From Sambucus nigra (Eukaryota > Streptophyta > Magnoliopsida > Dipsacales > Adoxaceae): 64,000 nucleotides of DNA. The position numbers and the translations under genes are program-made. Below, piece by piece: positions 34,885 to 47,876 of the stretch (position 1 is the first letter of the stretch; the number at the start of each line of letters is the position of its first letter). The notes below the pieces were generated by a model. That model did not search any database and was not told the DNA's origin. It saw only the letters and a list, made by a program, of their open reading frames with translations. The stretch lies in assembly GCA_949130495.1 (NCBI GenBank), contig OX422207.1, positions 714,182,732-714,246,731 of the forward strand, written 5' to 3'.

Positions 34885-35548
34885 CTTGATTCAATCTCAG
34901 ATTTTGATGACGATTTGATGAAGCTCTCTCTCTCTCTCCAAGCTTTTCTCCTCTATCTCTCTCTTTCCAAGCTTTCTTCTCCAATAGCTATGGTGGCTAG
35001 GGCTTGTTTTGGGAAAAATTAGAAACCTCAATTCTAATAACCTACGTAGCCTATTGGGTTAACATGGGTTGGTTAGTGGTTTAGTGGGTCAAATCCACAT
35101 CAGATATAATTTACTATTTTTCGTCACTTTTAATTCTCAAAAATACAAAATTACCAAAATACCCTTTATGTTGCCGGTATGGCCTAAAAATACCCCGGGA
35201 CCCAAACTAAACCCCCGGCTAGTGTTTTCTGACTATCTCGACCCTTCCGAACGCGTTGGAGCACTCAAAACGACCATACAGTTAATAGAATTTAAATTCA
35301 CTTTTATAATTAAAATAATTATATCCTGACGCGACTGTCTCACGCGTCCCAATAAAATGTCCAAATTGCCGTATATCAATCTCACGACAAATTTCATAAT
35401 TTAATATTCATATATCATCATATATACTCAATATAGTCAAATACCAACTCACATCTCGCTAGTATTTTATCCGGATTAATTCCCAATTAATTCTCATTTA
35501 ATTAATTAATCCCAAAAATAAATATCGCCAAAAATACGGGGTATTACA

Positions 35549-36067
35549 TAAAATACCATACTTAGTGGACTTATGGCTAGGGTCGTTCGAGGTTGTTTCC
35601 CGTTTGTGGATTTTTCCTCGTGCATCGCGACGTAGTGGTTCATTGTTTATTTTATCTTTTGCATAACTCACCTAGAAAGCATGGTTAGGTAATAAAAATA
35701 AAATTGATTTAAATCACTACTCTTGTTTAATTTGGTGCTTCATAATAATTTGGGTAAAAGTTAATTTGATTCAAGTCTTCACTTAATTTAATAAAATTGG
35801 TTTGGCCTAATTTAATAATATTGACAATATGACTTAGGCAAATTTCTAGGACTTGTATCAAATTATTTTTGGGGATTAAAGTAAAAATTCACAAATTTGA
35901 TTTTTAGTATAATTTTAATTTTGAGAAAATTAAAATTTGTTTTACTTTAATTTTAATTTGTGAAGAAATTATTTTTTAGTTTATTTGTTTAGTTGAACCA
36001 TCTTTATTCCGCACTTATAGAAAATTCTTATTTAAAAACTTAAAATTGTGGGCCTCGGGTTCCAACA
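35549..36067 (+). repeat. 5' LTR of G, second part
   Basis: Continues G after the D target duplication (TAAAATACCATACTTAGTGG, equal to 49986 onward). It contains TCCTCGTGCATCGCGACG and an AT-rich end closing at TTCCAACA. It is non-coding. Confidence 0.82.
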
Positions 36068-36069
36068 AG

Positions 36070-36084
36070 TGGTATCAGAGGCGG
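36070..36084 (+). other. Primer binding site of G
   Basis: TGGTATCAGAGGCGG begins two bases after the LTR end. It is initiator tRNA-Met-type, with only the first 11 bases shared with the Tekay sites. Confidence 0.75.
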
Positions 36085-36153
36085 AACGCTAATTTATCAT
36101 GTCAAAGATCCATTTTTCCGTTTTTATAATTTTTGTGCTCCTTGTATTTTTAG

Positions 36154-36983
36154 GTGGTTCATTTTTTTATACTCACGCTCATTTTTATTTTGTATCTCTC
36201 GATGGGACATCTTAATGATAATTTGTCCATTTCTAATGATAATGAAGTCTTTCCTATTCGAGAGAAATTTAATGGGCTTAATAAGTGTAATGAAAAATTA
36301 AGAGAATTAAATTTCTTGAAAATGAAAATTCTTGTTTTAAAGCTAAAATTGAGTTTTTGCAAATCTCCCTATCTCAAAAAGATATTTTTCATGAAAAGCT
36401 CACGGACATAAATTGCAATTTTAATATTTTAGAAATGTCCAAGAAAGAGAGTGATTGTCGAGAAAAGACTCTTAGGGACAAGTTTGCTCACATTGAGGGG
36501 GAGCGTGATAACCTTCTAGGAGTTATAGAAAATTTAAAGAAGGAGTCCCGTAAAATTGAGGAGTCTAATTTATTATTTGAGTCCAAATTTTTAAAAATGA
36601 AAAATGATCCACAAGACTCAAGTAGTCGTTGTAATGGTTCTAGCTCATCTTGTTCAAATACTTCTGATGCTAAAGCTAAGACCATTATTTATTTTAGAGG
36701 GCCAACTTTATCCAAGAACTTAAGAAAAGGTCAGACCTTAGGTAACATTCCTCGTGTTTACACATGCTTGCATTGTGGTAGAAAAGGTCATCTTAGGTCA
36801 TTTTTTCATCTTAAAAGAAGCCCTAGGAAGTCTATGTCTAGCATTTCATTAGTTCCCAAATTCCATCATTTTAAATATACATCTATATGGGTTAGGAAAT
36901 TATTTTTAGACGCGCTAGATATTAGATTTGTTGATTCTCATTTGCTTTCACATGAAACCTCCCTTGCTAAATTTAAAGGTTGA
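36154..36983 (+). pseudogene. Sirevirus gag relic
   Basis: Two overlapping frames (36154-36411 and 36357-36983). The second, 208 residues, has a charged coiled-coil-like part (KKESDCREKTLRDKFAHIEG), a Ser/Asn-rich linker and a zinc-knuckle-like CLHCGRKGHLRSFF in which the last Cys is Phe. A VPKFHHFKYTSIWVRK tail recalls the repeated WVPK words of Sirevirus gag. The capsid region is missing, so it is truncated and frameshifted. Confidence 0.6.
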
Positions 36984-37643
36984 ATGTGTTAGTCTTGTTT
37001 GCATACTCTAGCTTTTTGTGCTTCATATTATATATCATTGTTAGGTGTGTGCATGTTTAATCATTTTCTTGTCTATGCTCCATGCTTAATCACATGCTAG
37101 AATTATGATTCGTGTTTATCTTTTGTATTATATTTTTTTCATTTTAGGTTGGATTTAATGAAAAATACAAAAGGATTTTTGTTTATCATTTGTGTTTTAC
37201 CCTTTTCTTAATTTATGCTTAATGAAAAATACAAATGATTTTTGTGTGTGTTTGAGTAAATATTTCTATTTTTGGTTAAAAATTTGAAATACTCAAAAAT
37301 ATTTTAATTTGTGTGTATTTTTGTTTTACACACATTTTGTGGCATATGTTTGTGTTGGAATCCTCATTTCGCTTTCATGTGACTAGAACTTTTGGTTAGA
37401 ATTTTAATCCTTAAAATGTTCTTTATCAGGCTTACATGGAGTAGCTTAAGTTTGACTTGCTTAATGGATTCACTTTTATATGCCTTTATACACATGCACG
37501 AACTTTTTGAACCTTAACGTCACATATTATATTTGAGCTTTGTGAGGTGTTCTCCTACCAATCTTGTCATCTACATGTTATGTGACTTAGGAAGACTAGT
37601 GCATGTCAAAATCCGTTGCACGTGAGATTTGTGATATGTAAAA

Positions 37644-37685
<42 letters not shown>

Positions 37686-38472
37686 GCGCACGGGGAAGGG
37701 CTCTAAAAGGAAAAATATTATCCTTTGTGAGTAAGCCACCGTTCGGAATGGACCTAAAATAAATACGTGGTCCAAAGGCCTAAAATAAAATATGGTATTA
37801 AAAGAAAAATAATTTGCCAAGGCCTAATTTGTTTAGTTGATTTATTCCATCAGAATAATAATATATATATGCTTATTGAGGGAGTTTGGATGCTATATCA
37901 ACGGTTTTCACAATGTCCGTTTATCCTAATTGCGCTTTCAATGTCATGACTCTATTGGTTTTTAGAATCATCAACATGCTAGGCTTGTATGTATTATGTT
38001 TGTTTGTTCATTAGTTCAATCTATCCTGTCACATAAAGGCTAAATTCTAGTTCATACGGTTTTGCAATCAAATGCGAAGTACGTGAACACGTTTAAGTGA
38101 TTGGGTATTAATTCATTGGTATCTTGTTCACACCCCTTAACTTCCTTTTTCATATGACACAGTTATGTTATAAGAGTGTCAAAAAAAAATATATTATTTA
38201 GTTTTATGTCATTTTTGTGTTTATATCTATATGTGTGTACTTATGCTTAGTTTGAATCTATTGTGTATACATATATATGATATTTTATTTATTTTTGAGT
38301 CTTTGCCATGATAGCTAGTTCATTTATGCTGGTACTTCTTTTCGGGATCTATCTTGTTGCGAATTTCATTTCGATATCACATGCTTAGATTACTACAATC
38401 AATTGATATCTTTTGTTATCGCATTATAGTTGATATTCATATCTTTATGTGGATTAGTTGAATTTTAGTTGT
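36984..38472 (+). other. AT-rich non-coding interior of G
   Basis: No protease, integrase or RT words are seen in any frame. A (TA)n microsatellite is at about 37648-37681. The stretch ends at the E target duplication AGTTG (38468-38472). Confidence 0.6.
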
Positions 38473-39050
38473 GTAACAACCCTCACTTTTAGGAGGTAAA
38501 TTTTATATTAATTTATCGCATGAGGTAATTACATAAAATGTTGGGACTGGAATAAGTATTAATTGAAAGTTATTATTTATTAGATTGATGCATATTTACT
38601 GTATGTGAAAGTAAATATCATCAGGGTGCATGTTTTATAGTGTCATGTTTTTTAAATGACATTATGGTTTAAATGAAATTGGAACTGGAAATAATTTATA
38701 AAATTACCGGATGCCAGTTTAGAGGGTGTAGTTGGTCTCGAGAGGTGCGAGACAGTCAAAATAAGTGCCATATTGTATTTTTGGGTTTCGGGCACTTTTA
38801 TCTGATTTTAACTTAAACGCGTATTGGGAGTCATTTTAATGTGGTATTAACCACTTAAGTTGGAGACTTTAGATTTAATCCATGATTTTAAGTCTTGCCC
38901 CCTATTTTCATTTCCTCATTTTATGTCTTAAACATAGAGAGAAAAGAGAGAGAAAGAGAGGGAGAGAAAAGAGGAGAAAGAAGAAGAGAAGAGAGAGATT
39001 GAAGCTTGGATTGCATCTACCACAAAGAAATCTGAGATTTACAACCCTAA

Positions 39051-40668
39051 GCAAGTTTTCTACTTTCTAATATATGATTTAAGATTATTAAATTGTGTGA
39101 TAGTTGTGTGTTTGTATTTATGGATCAAAAATAGAATTTGTGGTGATTTAACCCTAATCTTGGGTTTTGATGATGAAATTGTGGATAATAGTAGTAAATA
39201 ATCAGGTAGGTTGATTTGGGGTAGATTTATGATGCTGGTTGTGGGCAAAAATGGAAGAGATTGGAGTTTGGGGAAATCTAGGGTTTATAACCCTCGAAGT
39301 CATTCTTGGCAAAATTCTCCATGTCGAATCTATTCGGCCCCCTGGGTGAATCGATTCGCTAAGGGGAAGTTCCTAGGTCTGCTTGAACCGAATCGATTCG
39401 GGTCCAAGCCGAATCGATTCGGCAATTGCAGAATCCCAGGTCTGATGTCCGAACCGATTCACTGTTTGGGTGAATCGATTCGGCCATAGGGCGAATCGAT
39501 TCGGAATCATGTTATTTTTGAGTTATTTTTTTAACTCATTTTTTCTCCTTTTTCTTTAAATCTAGGGCCTAGGAACCTTCTTGAATGAAGTAAACTTAGA
39601 TTCCTAGAGTGAGATATGAGTTAGTTGATTACCCTACATTGGGAATGGGTTATGTGGAGACTTTTCCGGGGTTACGCCTATTGATGTAAGGCAATCTTTC
39701 TTCTAGTTGATGGTTATGAAACTAGGAGATGTAGTGTTATGTTTGGGAGACTTTAGAAGCTCAATTGAGCTATATTAGTTTTGAATGTTTATATTATCAC
39801 CCCAAAAGAATGTTGGGAGATTTCAGAAGCTCAATTGAGCTATGTTAACCTTGATGGTTCATAACAACCCCATAAAAGTGTGTTGGGAAAATAAATTGAA
39901 AGATTATTAATTCCTTTGAGGTATTATAGTATTGGGGTTTTAAAGTAATACCCCAAAATGTTTGGAGATAATTAAGAGTCTATTTACTCCTTTGAGGTTG
40001 TATTAACGATATAAGTTATCGTATGGCTCCGGATTTAAATGAGTTAAATTATTTACAAAATGTAAATGATACTGGTTTCGAATAAAATGAAACATACATA
40101 TGGAAATGGTAATGATGAAGGTAAATGATAATTTACTTAATTATGAATATGGTAAATGATAATTTACTTGATTTTTTTGAAAATGGTAAATAAAATGGTT
40201 GGAACACACCTTCTCTAAATGACATCATAAGGGAAGTTCGCGCGTGAGGTGAAGCCCCCTGGCTAATGAATGCAGGGTGGATATAGTCCTAGGCCATGTG
40301 AGCGTTTGTGTTGGATATTTTCTGCGATGGGTAGGTAATTTCGGGTGTGGTTATGACTACCCCGCAGGCACATTGCCGCTTCCCGACGTTTTGCGTTATA
40401 GGTGCCCAGGTTGTCTTATGATAGGCCCTGAAAGATGATGGTCATTTAGGGGAGCGCACAGTGGGGAAACCCGTACGGACGGTCTTAGAATCGTTATATG
40501 TATATAAATATAACTATTCATAATCAAGTGGGACTTGATGGATTATATGCCATAAAGAGCATAATGAAGTGCCACAAAGAGCATTTGAAAATGATTATTT
40601 TCCTGACAAGGAAAGGATTTTTACAAAAATTAAAATGAGATAAAAATTCCATAAAGAGCATAAGATGG

Positions 40669-40709
<41 letters not shown>

Positions 40710-40950
40710 TGTTAAGGAAAAGATATATGAGATAATTGGTGTATATGACGAAAGTTTTAGATTAATGTTACGCATTTTATTTTTCCTACTTAGCTTTTGT
40801 TTTAACTTGCGTATGTAGATTTTTATTTCTCTTTCAGCATGATTTGTCATTCATAACTATCATACTATTTTATTCATCTGGTAATCGTATAGAACCGGGC
40901 CCTGACCCGTTCATATTTCTTGTTGTGCTTGCCTCTTTTATTTGCTCAGG
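39051..40950 (+). other. Putative LTR-embedded intron, E 5' LTR
   Basis: Branch-like CCCTGAC lies 45 bases before an excellent acceptor (CTTGCCTCTTTTATTTGCTC then AG|GT). The donor here is GCAAGT with a weakened exon side. Length about 1900. The LTR partner has the full AAG|GCAAGT donor. Confidence 0.48.
39325..39508. other. GAATCGATTC palindrome island, E 5' LTR
   Basis: Includes the perfect palindromes CCGAATCGATTCGG (39388-39401) and GCCGAATCGATTCGGC (39408-39423) plus four imperfect cores (for example GAATCTATTCGG, GAACCGATTCA). Confidence 0.88.
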
Positions 40951-41449
40951 TACTCTGCTGCAAGGATGCCTGATCTGACTTCCTATCCCGGTGTCTTTGG
41001 CGAGCCGTGATGCTTTGCGGGTATTACAGGACATTTTGAAATAGACGTCATCATCTTTGCACTCTAGTTAAGACCGGGTCTTTTTACTTGGGTGAGAGAC
41101 CCAAGCTTTTGTAATTGATTAATGTAATGTATTATGCAAACTATTGAACTTGTTTATTATTGTTGTATGAGTCTGTGGTCGACAGCATATTCGGTCCCTT
41201 ATTGTATATTTGTGGGTATGTAATATAATTTAATCTGGATTTCCACTTTATTTTTAAGTTGGGTTGTTTAAATTCTTTTCTTTAACTTTAAAACCAAATT
41301 TTTTGGCAACCCGTTTTTCTTAAATAAGGAGTGGTTATCCCGTATACTTCTTATTTTGCTGTGATGCTGAGAATGATTCCATCCCTGATTCCGTTATTTT
41401 GGAGTATCGGGCTGGCCACCCCCTATTTTGGATGGCGGGTTGTCACAGA

Positions 41450-41464
41450 TGGTATCAGAGCATC
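41450..41464 (+). other. Primer binding site of E
   Basis: TGGTATCAGAGCATC, two bases inside the LTR, identical to B and D. Confidence 0.9.
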
Positions 41465-44400
41465 GGGTTCTAGAGTCCTTAGGAATCTGTGTGGACGCTT
41501 TACGCTTTTAGCGTTGCTTTTGATCGGACGTAGAGCCTTAGGATTAAAGTCGTTGATTTCTCCTGTGAGATTTCGTTCTTCTGCCATGAGGTAGAACACC
41601 TAGAATCTTTTGCGTATTCGGGTGAGATTAGTAGGTCGATTAGAGAAGGGCGCCAGGGGAGGTTGCAGTGAAGGCGTTGTGAGAAGGATTTCTAAGAACT
41701 GTAATTTGAGGTCGGGGATGAGGACCGATTTGGCAGTCGCTCCTTTGTGGCATTTCTTATTTTGTTACTGCGACCACTAAGGACAGTGGACATAGTTCTC
41801 CAAGTACCGCGAGAGTAGAGGGTGGTACTAAGCTTGGGAGTCCAAGCGATGTTATGTTGAAGTTGAATAGAGCTCATGATAAGGGCCACCTGTTTAAGTA
41901 GGATAGAGGAAAATCCTTCACCCGTAGGAGTAGTGTTGAAATGGTGGGGGTGTAGTCACCTTATTTGTGGGCGCATAAAGTTTTGCCCATGGAGGAACCT
42001 AGTAGGTACTTTCTAGAGTAATTTTCTCTAGAATAACTGAACTGAGAAGAAGATGAAATCTCAATTGTTCACGCGAGGCTCGGTCATAGGCCGACATGTG
42101 AATAAAGAGTTGTGCGATGAGGGAGATCGTACACTATAGAAAGGTAGGTATAAGGGAGAGCCCTTCAATGGAATGATAGGCTCCAGAATAAGTGTAGTTA
42201 ACACTTCTGAAGGAACAGTGTTCATGAAACCCTATCGGTGGACATCTGCCTGGGGAGGTTTCATTGAACTAAGGAAGAGGAAGCCGGTAGCGTGTTCTCT
42301 TTTACTTAGAAAGTAAAAGGGGATTTGTGGATCATTGTTTGGCAGTAGGAGGCGGAACAATGGTTATGACGTGTAAGAACCACGCATTTTCATTATAATT
42401 GACTAGAGAACGAGGGATAGAATAAAATGCCTAGTTGGGGAGTTGATGGAAGTAATGTTGGTTCGTATAAGACCCGAATGCCGTGTCTGAGAACCATTAG
42501 TATTGACCTGGAGTGATCGACATAAATGGTTGGCGGGAATTCCACCTTAGTAGTGGGTGGTGCATTCTCCATGATAAGTTAGAGTAGTCTTGTGTTTACT
42601 ATAGATTCGAGTGTGTATCTCGAGCTTGTGGTAATATTGACGCTACTAAATAGAGTAATTATATGACTTCCGTAGTAGGGAAGTTTTATATTTTTTTTTC
42701 TTCACTCGTTATAAAGCGAGTGACGATGTATTTTCTTTTTAAGTATTATGTACGTTATATGTTACTTGTATTATATATACTATACAAGAAAAGATATTTT
42801 GGTTTAGTTGGGGTGATAGCTAGCAATTAGATTGCGAGGCTATCCTACTTCTAGTTTCAAGATGGAACTAGTTGTCCTATAATATCTCTCCTGGATACAG
42901 GTTGAGACTTTATAGGGGTGGTTGAGGTAAGTAGGAGGTTTTTATTACTTGTTGTGTTATCTTACTTGTGTGTTTGGTTGATTGTTTATTTTGTATATGA
43001 TTGGTATGCCTTATCTCCACTACCGACATAGTTGAGTAGTAATGCATAGGAGGGGTTCCTTGTTGGATTCTGCTTTTGTGGGACGCTCCATACGTGAACC
43101 TCAACGACGTTGGAAGTGGGGAGATGTTATTCTTTCTTCTTTTAGTTCATTCCATTTTATTTTATTTTAATTGGGTTGGTTAAGAGATGGGTTGAAAGGT
43201 TTAGCCAAGAATCACGTAGAAGAGTGATTATGGGCTATTAAAGTGCGAGATAGAAGCACTGTAAATAGTTATCTCCTCTTATCAATGTGAGGGAGACTGA
43301 GATACGAAGTCGAATTGAGACTTCGGGTTATGACTTGATAAGAAGGCTCTTTGAAAAGATGTATATATGTTATGGGATAAAATTTGTAAGACTTCACAAA
43401 AAGTGAATCTCTGATTAATGGAAATCTTTAATGATGATATGGTAAGACGTAGAAGTAAAATTTTGTTAATAGAATTGCAAGTTAAAAATTTATCGATCCC
43501 GATCATGTGTTTTAGACCATCACATCTTGATGACCGACGATGCGAGGTAGTAGTGTAACAGGAGGGTTCCTTGTTTGGATTTCGCTTCGACGAGACGTCC
43601 CACGCATGAAACCAAGCGAATGTCGGAAGTTGAGATAGGTCTTGGACACTAGGGATATACTTAGTATTATAGGCATACGACTTATATAGGACATATATAT
43701 ATATATATATATCGACCTTAGATTTATTAGGGCGTAAGGCCTTTAGGGCAGGTGATGTTAATTTAGGAAGGCTTTAGGGTGTTGACCACAAACATGTTGT
43801 GGGTTAACCTTAGGAGGAGTAGATCCCTAGGAACGAGAAGTGTGGAATCTCGAGAATTACCGGAGGTTGGGCCAAAGGAGACGAGGCCTCTCGTGGTTAA
43901 ATTGTTACAATGGTAACCTAACTTTCGGGGGGAGTTAAAAGCATGAGCTGATTTTCACTCCCGAGTTCATGTGGTTAAGTTCGAGGGTGAGTTTAAGTAA
44001 CAAGTCTCTGCCAGGATGGGGAGTAATAATACTGAAGCATGAACCCGTTGTTTATGCGTCTCGCAAGCTTAAACTTTGTGGGAAGTATTATTCCACGCTT
44101 GATTTGGAATTCATTGCGGTAGCAATCGCCTTAAAGTGTTGGAGGCACTACTTCCTGGGCAGGAAATTTAGTTTTTCTGGCGAGCAACAAGTTGTTGCAG
44201 TATGTCGGGGGAGAAATCAAGTTAGATTATGAAGTTTATAATGGATTATTGATTGGATTTTTCTCATTCGCTAAGGGAATACGATTGGGGTAGTAGATAC
44301 GTCGAATAAGAAACCAGTCGGAGATTTTTGTGTTGGCATGGATAGCCAAATGAAACGAGCATGACTATGAAGACTTTGTAGTAATAGCATTCTGGTATAG

Positions 44401-45383
44401 GATTGACCATTTCACCTACTCGTGTGAATAATAGTAGCGGTGGAATGAAGAAGGGTGTATTCATAGACGTTTGCATTGAATTTCTGGCATCTAACTGGTC
44501 ATGATCCTATCTGAGAAAATTATTGATTGTTTGACCAAAGCAGTTTCTTTTTCGGCCATTGCGGGCAGACGATATGTAGAAGAGTACGCCTCGCTTTTTA
44601 TGGGGGGTGATGTGCTTAATAATAGTGGTGGACCGAGACTAGTTATTCATGTCAAGGTTTGGTAAATTCCATGAAGGAGTGGTAACCTTATGGAGATGGA
44701 GTATATTTTACCACCCTAAAGTGGGTGGATGAATGGAAGAAGTTGACTTAATGCCGAATGGCATATATTGAATGCGAACCTTAGGATACTTATCGGACGG
44801 TGCAGTGGATGTATGGATGGGAATTCCCGTACAATAATTGGGCTTTTTTATGGCCTTATGAATCATTTCCTAAGGTATGGCACCGTGAGTGGCCTCATGT
44901 AGCCGGATGAGTAAACTGCATAATCGTTGGATAAGACCAGCGAATAATATGTTCCTTGAACTTAGAACGGTCCCGGAACATTTCTTTAAGGATTGGGCTT
45001 TTGAGCCATATGCCTTGAAGGGTTATGCCTATGCGGGGAGAAGCTGAGTAGTGTTGGGGTTGAGCCATTTAGTGTGGTACCCCTGAGGTGTGATATAACA
45101 TGATCCAAGATGTAAGACTATTTACACCGAATCGTGTGGTTACCATCTTCCGTCGTAGGAAGTTAGAATTGATAGTTGTGCGGAATGGTTTGTGCTATGC
45201 CAGAGTACAAAGATTGTAGACTGAGATCGATAGTGACGACCTTAGTCCAAATTCATTTTAGAATGTCGTAGCATCAAGGGTTTGTTAAGGGTGATAAAAT
45301 GATAGTTTAAGATAGTATACCCATTATGCGTATAAGGTATGCCCGAATTTTGGGGGGAAAATTCCCTCATAAGGGGGGGAGTA
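41465..45383 (+). pseudogene. Decayed gag-pol interior of E
   Basis: Only scraps are recognisable. RNase H is at 43969-44190 (YASRKLKLCGKYYSTLDLEF, then CWRHYFLGRKF). The integrase core is at 44513-44602 (KIIDCLTKAVSFSAI; VEEYASLF). No RT FIDD box, protease or zinc knuckle was found. A roughly 110-bp stretch with GGAGGGGTTCCTTGTTGGAT is duplicated (about 43015-43125 and 43535-43640). The interior ends in the polypurine tract. Confidence 0.65.
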
Positions 45384-45963
45384 TGTAACAACCTTCGCTT
45401 TTAGGAGGCTAATTTAATATTAATTTATCGCATGAGGTAATTACATAAATTGTTGGGACTGGACTAAGTATTAATTGAAAGTTAATATTTATTAGATTGA
45501 TGCATATTTACTGTATATGAAAGTAAATATCATGAGGGTGCATGTTTTATAGTGTCATGTATTTTAAATGACATTATGGTTTAAATGAAATTGGAACTGG
45601 AAATAATTTATAAAATTACCGGATGCCAATTTAGAGGGTGTAGTTGGTCTCGAGATGTGCGAGACAGTCAAAATAAATGCCATATTGTATTTGTGGGTTT
45701 CGGTCACTTTTACCTGGTTTTAACTTAAACGCGTATTGGGAGTCATTTTAATGTGGTATTAACCACTTAAGTTGGAGACTTTAGATTCAAGCCACGAATT
45801 TAAGTCTTGCCACTTATTTTCATTTCCTCATTTTATGTCTTAAACATAGAGAGAAAAGAGAGAGAAAGAGAGGGAGAGAAAAGAGGAGAAAGAAGAAGAG
45901 AAGAGAGAGATTGAAGCTTGGATTGCATCTACCACAAAGAAATCTGAGATTTACAACCCTAAG

Positions 45964-47601
45964 GCAAGTTTTCTACTTGCTAATATATGATTTGAGATGA
46001 TTAAATTGTGTGGTAGTTGTGTGTTTGTATTTATTGATCAAAAATAGAATTTGTTGTGATTTAACCCTAATCTTGGGTTTTGATGATGAAATTGTGGATA
46101 ATAGTAGTAAATAATCAGGTAGGTTGATTTGGGGTAGATTTATGATGTTGGTTGTGGGCAAAAATGGAAGAGATTGGAGTTTGGGGAAATCTAGGGTTTA
46201 TTACCCTCGAAGCCATTCTTGGCAAATTCTCCAGGCCGAATCGATTTGGTCCCCTGGGCGAATCGATTCGCTAAGGGGCAGTTCCCAGGTCTGCTTGAAC
46301 CGAATCGATTCGGGTCCAAGCCGAATCGATTCGGCAGTTGCAGAATCCCAGGTCTGATGTCCGAACCGATTCGTTGTTTGGGTGAATCAATTCGCTAGGG
46401 CGAACCGATTCGGCCCTCATGTTGTTTTTGAGTTATTTTTTTAACTCAATTTTTCTCCTTTTTCTTTAAATCTAGGACCTAGGAACCTTCTTGAATGAAG
46501 TAAACTTAGAGTCCTAGAGTGTGAGATGAGTTAGTTGATTACCCTACATTAGGAATGGGTTATATGGGGACTTTTCCGGGGTTATGCCTATTGATGTTAG
46601 GGCAATTTTTCTTCTAGTTGATGGTTATGAAACTAGGAGATGTAGTGTTATGTTTGGGAGACTTTAGAAGCTCAATTGAGCTATATTAGTTTTGAAGGTT
46701 TATATTATCACCCCAAAAGAATGTTGGGAGATTTCAGAAGCTCAATTGAGCTATGTTAACCTTGATGGTTCATAATAACCCATAAAAGTGTGTTGGGAGA
46801 ATAAATTGAAAGATTATTCACTCCTTTGAGGTATGATAGTATTGGGGTTTTAAAGTAATACCCCAAAATGTTTGGAGATAATTAAGAGTTTATTTACTCC
46901 TTTGAGGTTGTAGTAACAATATAAGTTATCGTATGGCTCCGAATTTAAATGAGTTAAATTATTTACAAAATGTAAATGATACTGGTTTCGGATAAAATGA
47001 AACATACATATGGAAATGGTAATGATGACGGTAAATGATAATTTACTTAATCATGAATATGGTAAATGATAATTTACTTGATTTTTTTGAAAATGGTAAA
47101 TAAAATGGTTCGAACACACCCTCTCTAAATGACATCATAAGGGAAGTTCACGCGTGAGGTGAAGCCCCCTGGCTAATGAATGCGGGGTGGATATAGTCCT
47201 AGGCCATGTGAGCATTTGTGTTGTATATTTTCTGCGATGGGTAGGTAATTCCGGGTGTGGTTATGACTACCCCGCAGGCACATTGCCGCTTCCCGACGTT
47301 TTGCGTTATAGGTGCCCAGGTTGTCTTATGATAGGCCCTGAAATATGATGATCATTTAGGGGAGCGCACAGTGGGGAAACCCGGACGGACGGTCTTAGAA
47401 TCGTTATATGTATATAAATATAACTATTCATAATCAAGTGGGACTTGATGGATTATATTCCATAAAGAGCATAATGAAGTGCAACAAAGAGCACATATAA
47501 ATGCCACAAAGAGCATTTGAAAATTATTATTTTCCTGACAAGGAAAGGATTTTTACAAAAAGTAAAATTGAGATAAAAATGCCATAAAATTCCTAAGATG
47601 G

Positions 47602-47632
<31 letters not shown>

Positions 47633-47876
47633 TTCCTGTTAAGGAAAAGATATATGAGATAATTGGTGTATATGACGAAAGTTTTAGATTAATGTTACTC
47701 ATTTTATTTTTCCTGCTTAGCTTATGTTTTAACTTACGTATGTAGATTTTTATTTCTCTTTCATCAAGATTTATCATTCATAACTATCATATTATTTTAT
47801 TCATCTGGTAATCGTATAGAACCGGGACCTGACCCATTCATATTTCTTGTTGTGCTTGCCTCTTTTATCCGCCTAG
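45964..47876 (+). other. Putative LTR-embedded intron, E 3' LTR
   Basis: Donor AAG|GCAAGT (45963/45964), branch-like ACCTGAC, acceptor TTATCCGCCTAG|GT (47876). Length 1913. Confidence 0.48.
46234..46415. other. Palindrome island, E 3' LTR
   Basis: CCGAATCGATTCGG and GCCGAATCGATTCGGC are kept. Outer cores differ in sequence from the partner LTR (for example CCGAATCGATTTGG, GTGAATCAATTCGC). Confidence 0.85.

Larger units (their letters stand above)
24762..35548 (-). mobile_element. Near-complete Tekay chromovirus D (10.8 kb, TSD TAAAA)
   Basis: Both LTRs are present (24762-27740 and 32594-35548), ending TGTGACACCCC / GGGGTATTACA in plus-strand view. The target duplication TAAAA is perfect (24757-24761 and 35549-35553). 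Minus-strand order: LTR, primer site, gag, protease, RT, RNase H, integrase, chromodomain, polypurine tract, LTR. The gag-pol frame is broken by four in-frame stops and one frameshift, and the protease Asp is Asn, so it could only move in trans. LTRs differ by roughly 2% by eye, which suggests under about 1 million years if a rate of 1.3e-8 per site per year applies. Confidence 0.93.
32594..35548 (-). repeat. 5' LTR of element D (2955 bp)
   Basis: The partner of 24762-27740. In element sense it runs 35548 to 32594. It contains a donor at 34884, a palindrome island at 34236-34432, CGGGCTCTGACCCG (33150-33163) and an acceptor ending at 33112. Indels against the other LTR: 12 and 14 bp inside the island and one 2-bp CT-repeat change in the leader. 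Confidence 0.92.
38473..41447 (+). repeat. 5' LTR of E (2975 bp)
   Basis: Contains a purine-rich leader (about 38930-39010), donor-like TAA|GCAAGT (39051; one G fewer than in the partner LTR), a palindrome island (39325-39508), roughly 75-bp repeated blocks with AGCTCAATTGAGCT (39745-39850), (TA)n (about 40673-40706), CGGGCCCTGACCCG (40896-40909) and acceptor TTTGCTCAG|GT (40950). Confidence 0.9.

Noticed and set aside
36154..36411. Hydrophobic 85-residue frame as a signal-peptide protein
   Set aside because: It is non-coding leader of Sirevirus G reading into a decayed gag; no independent gene features.
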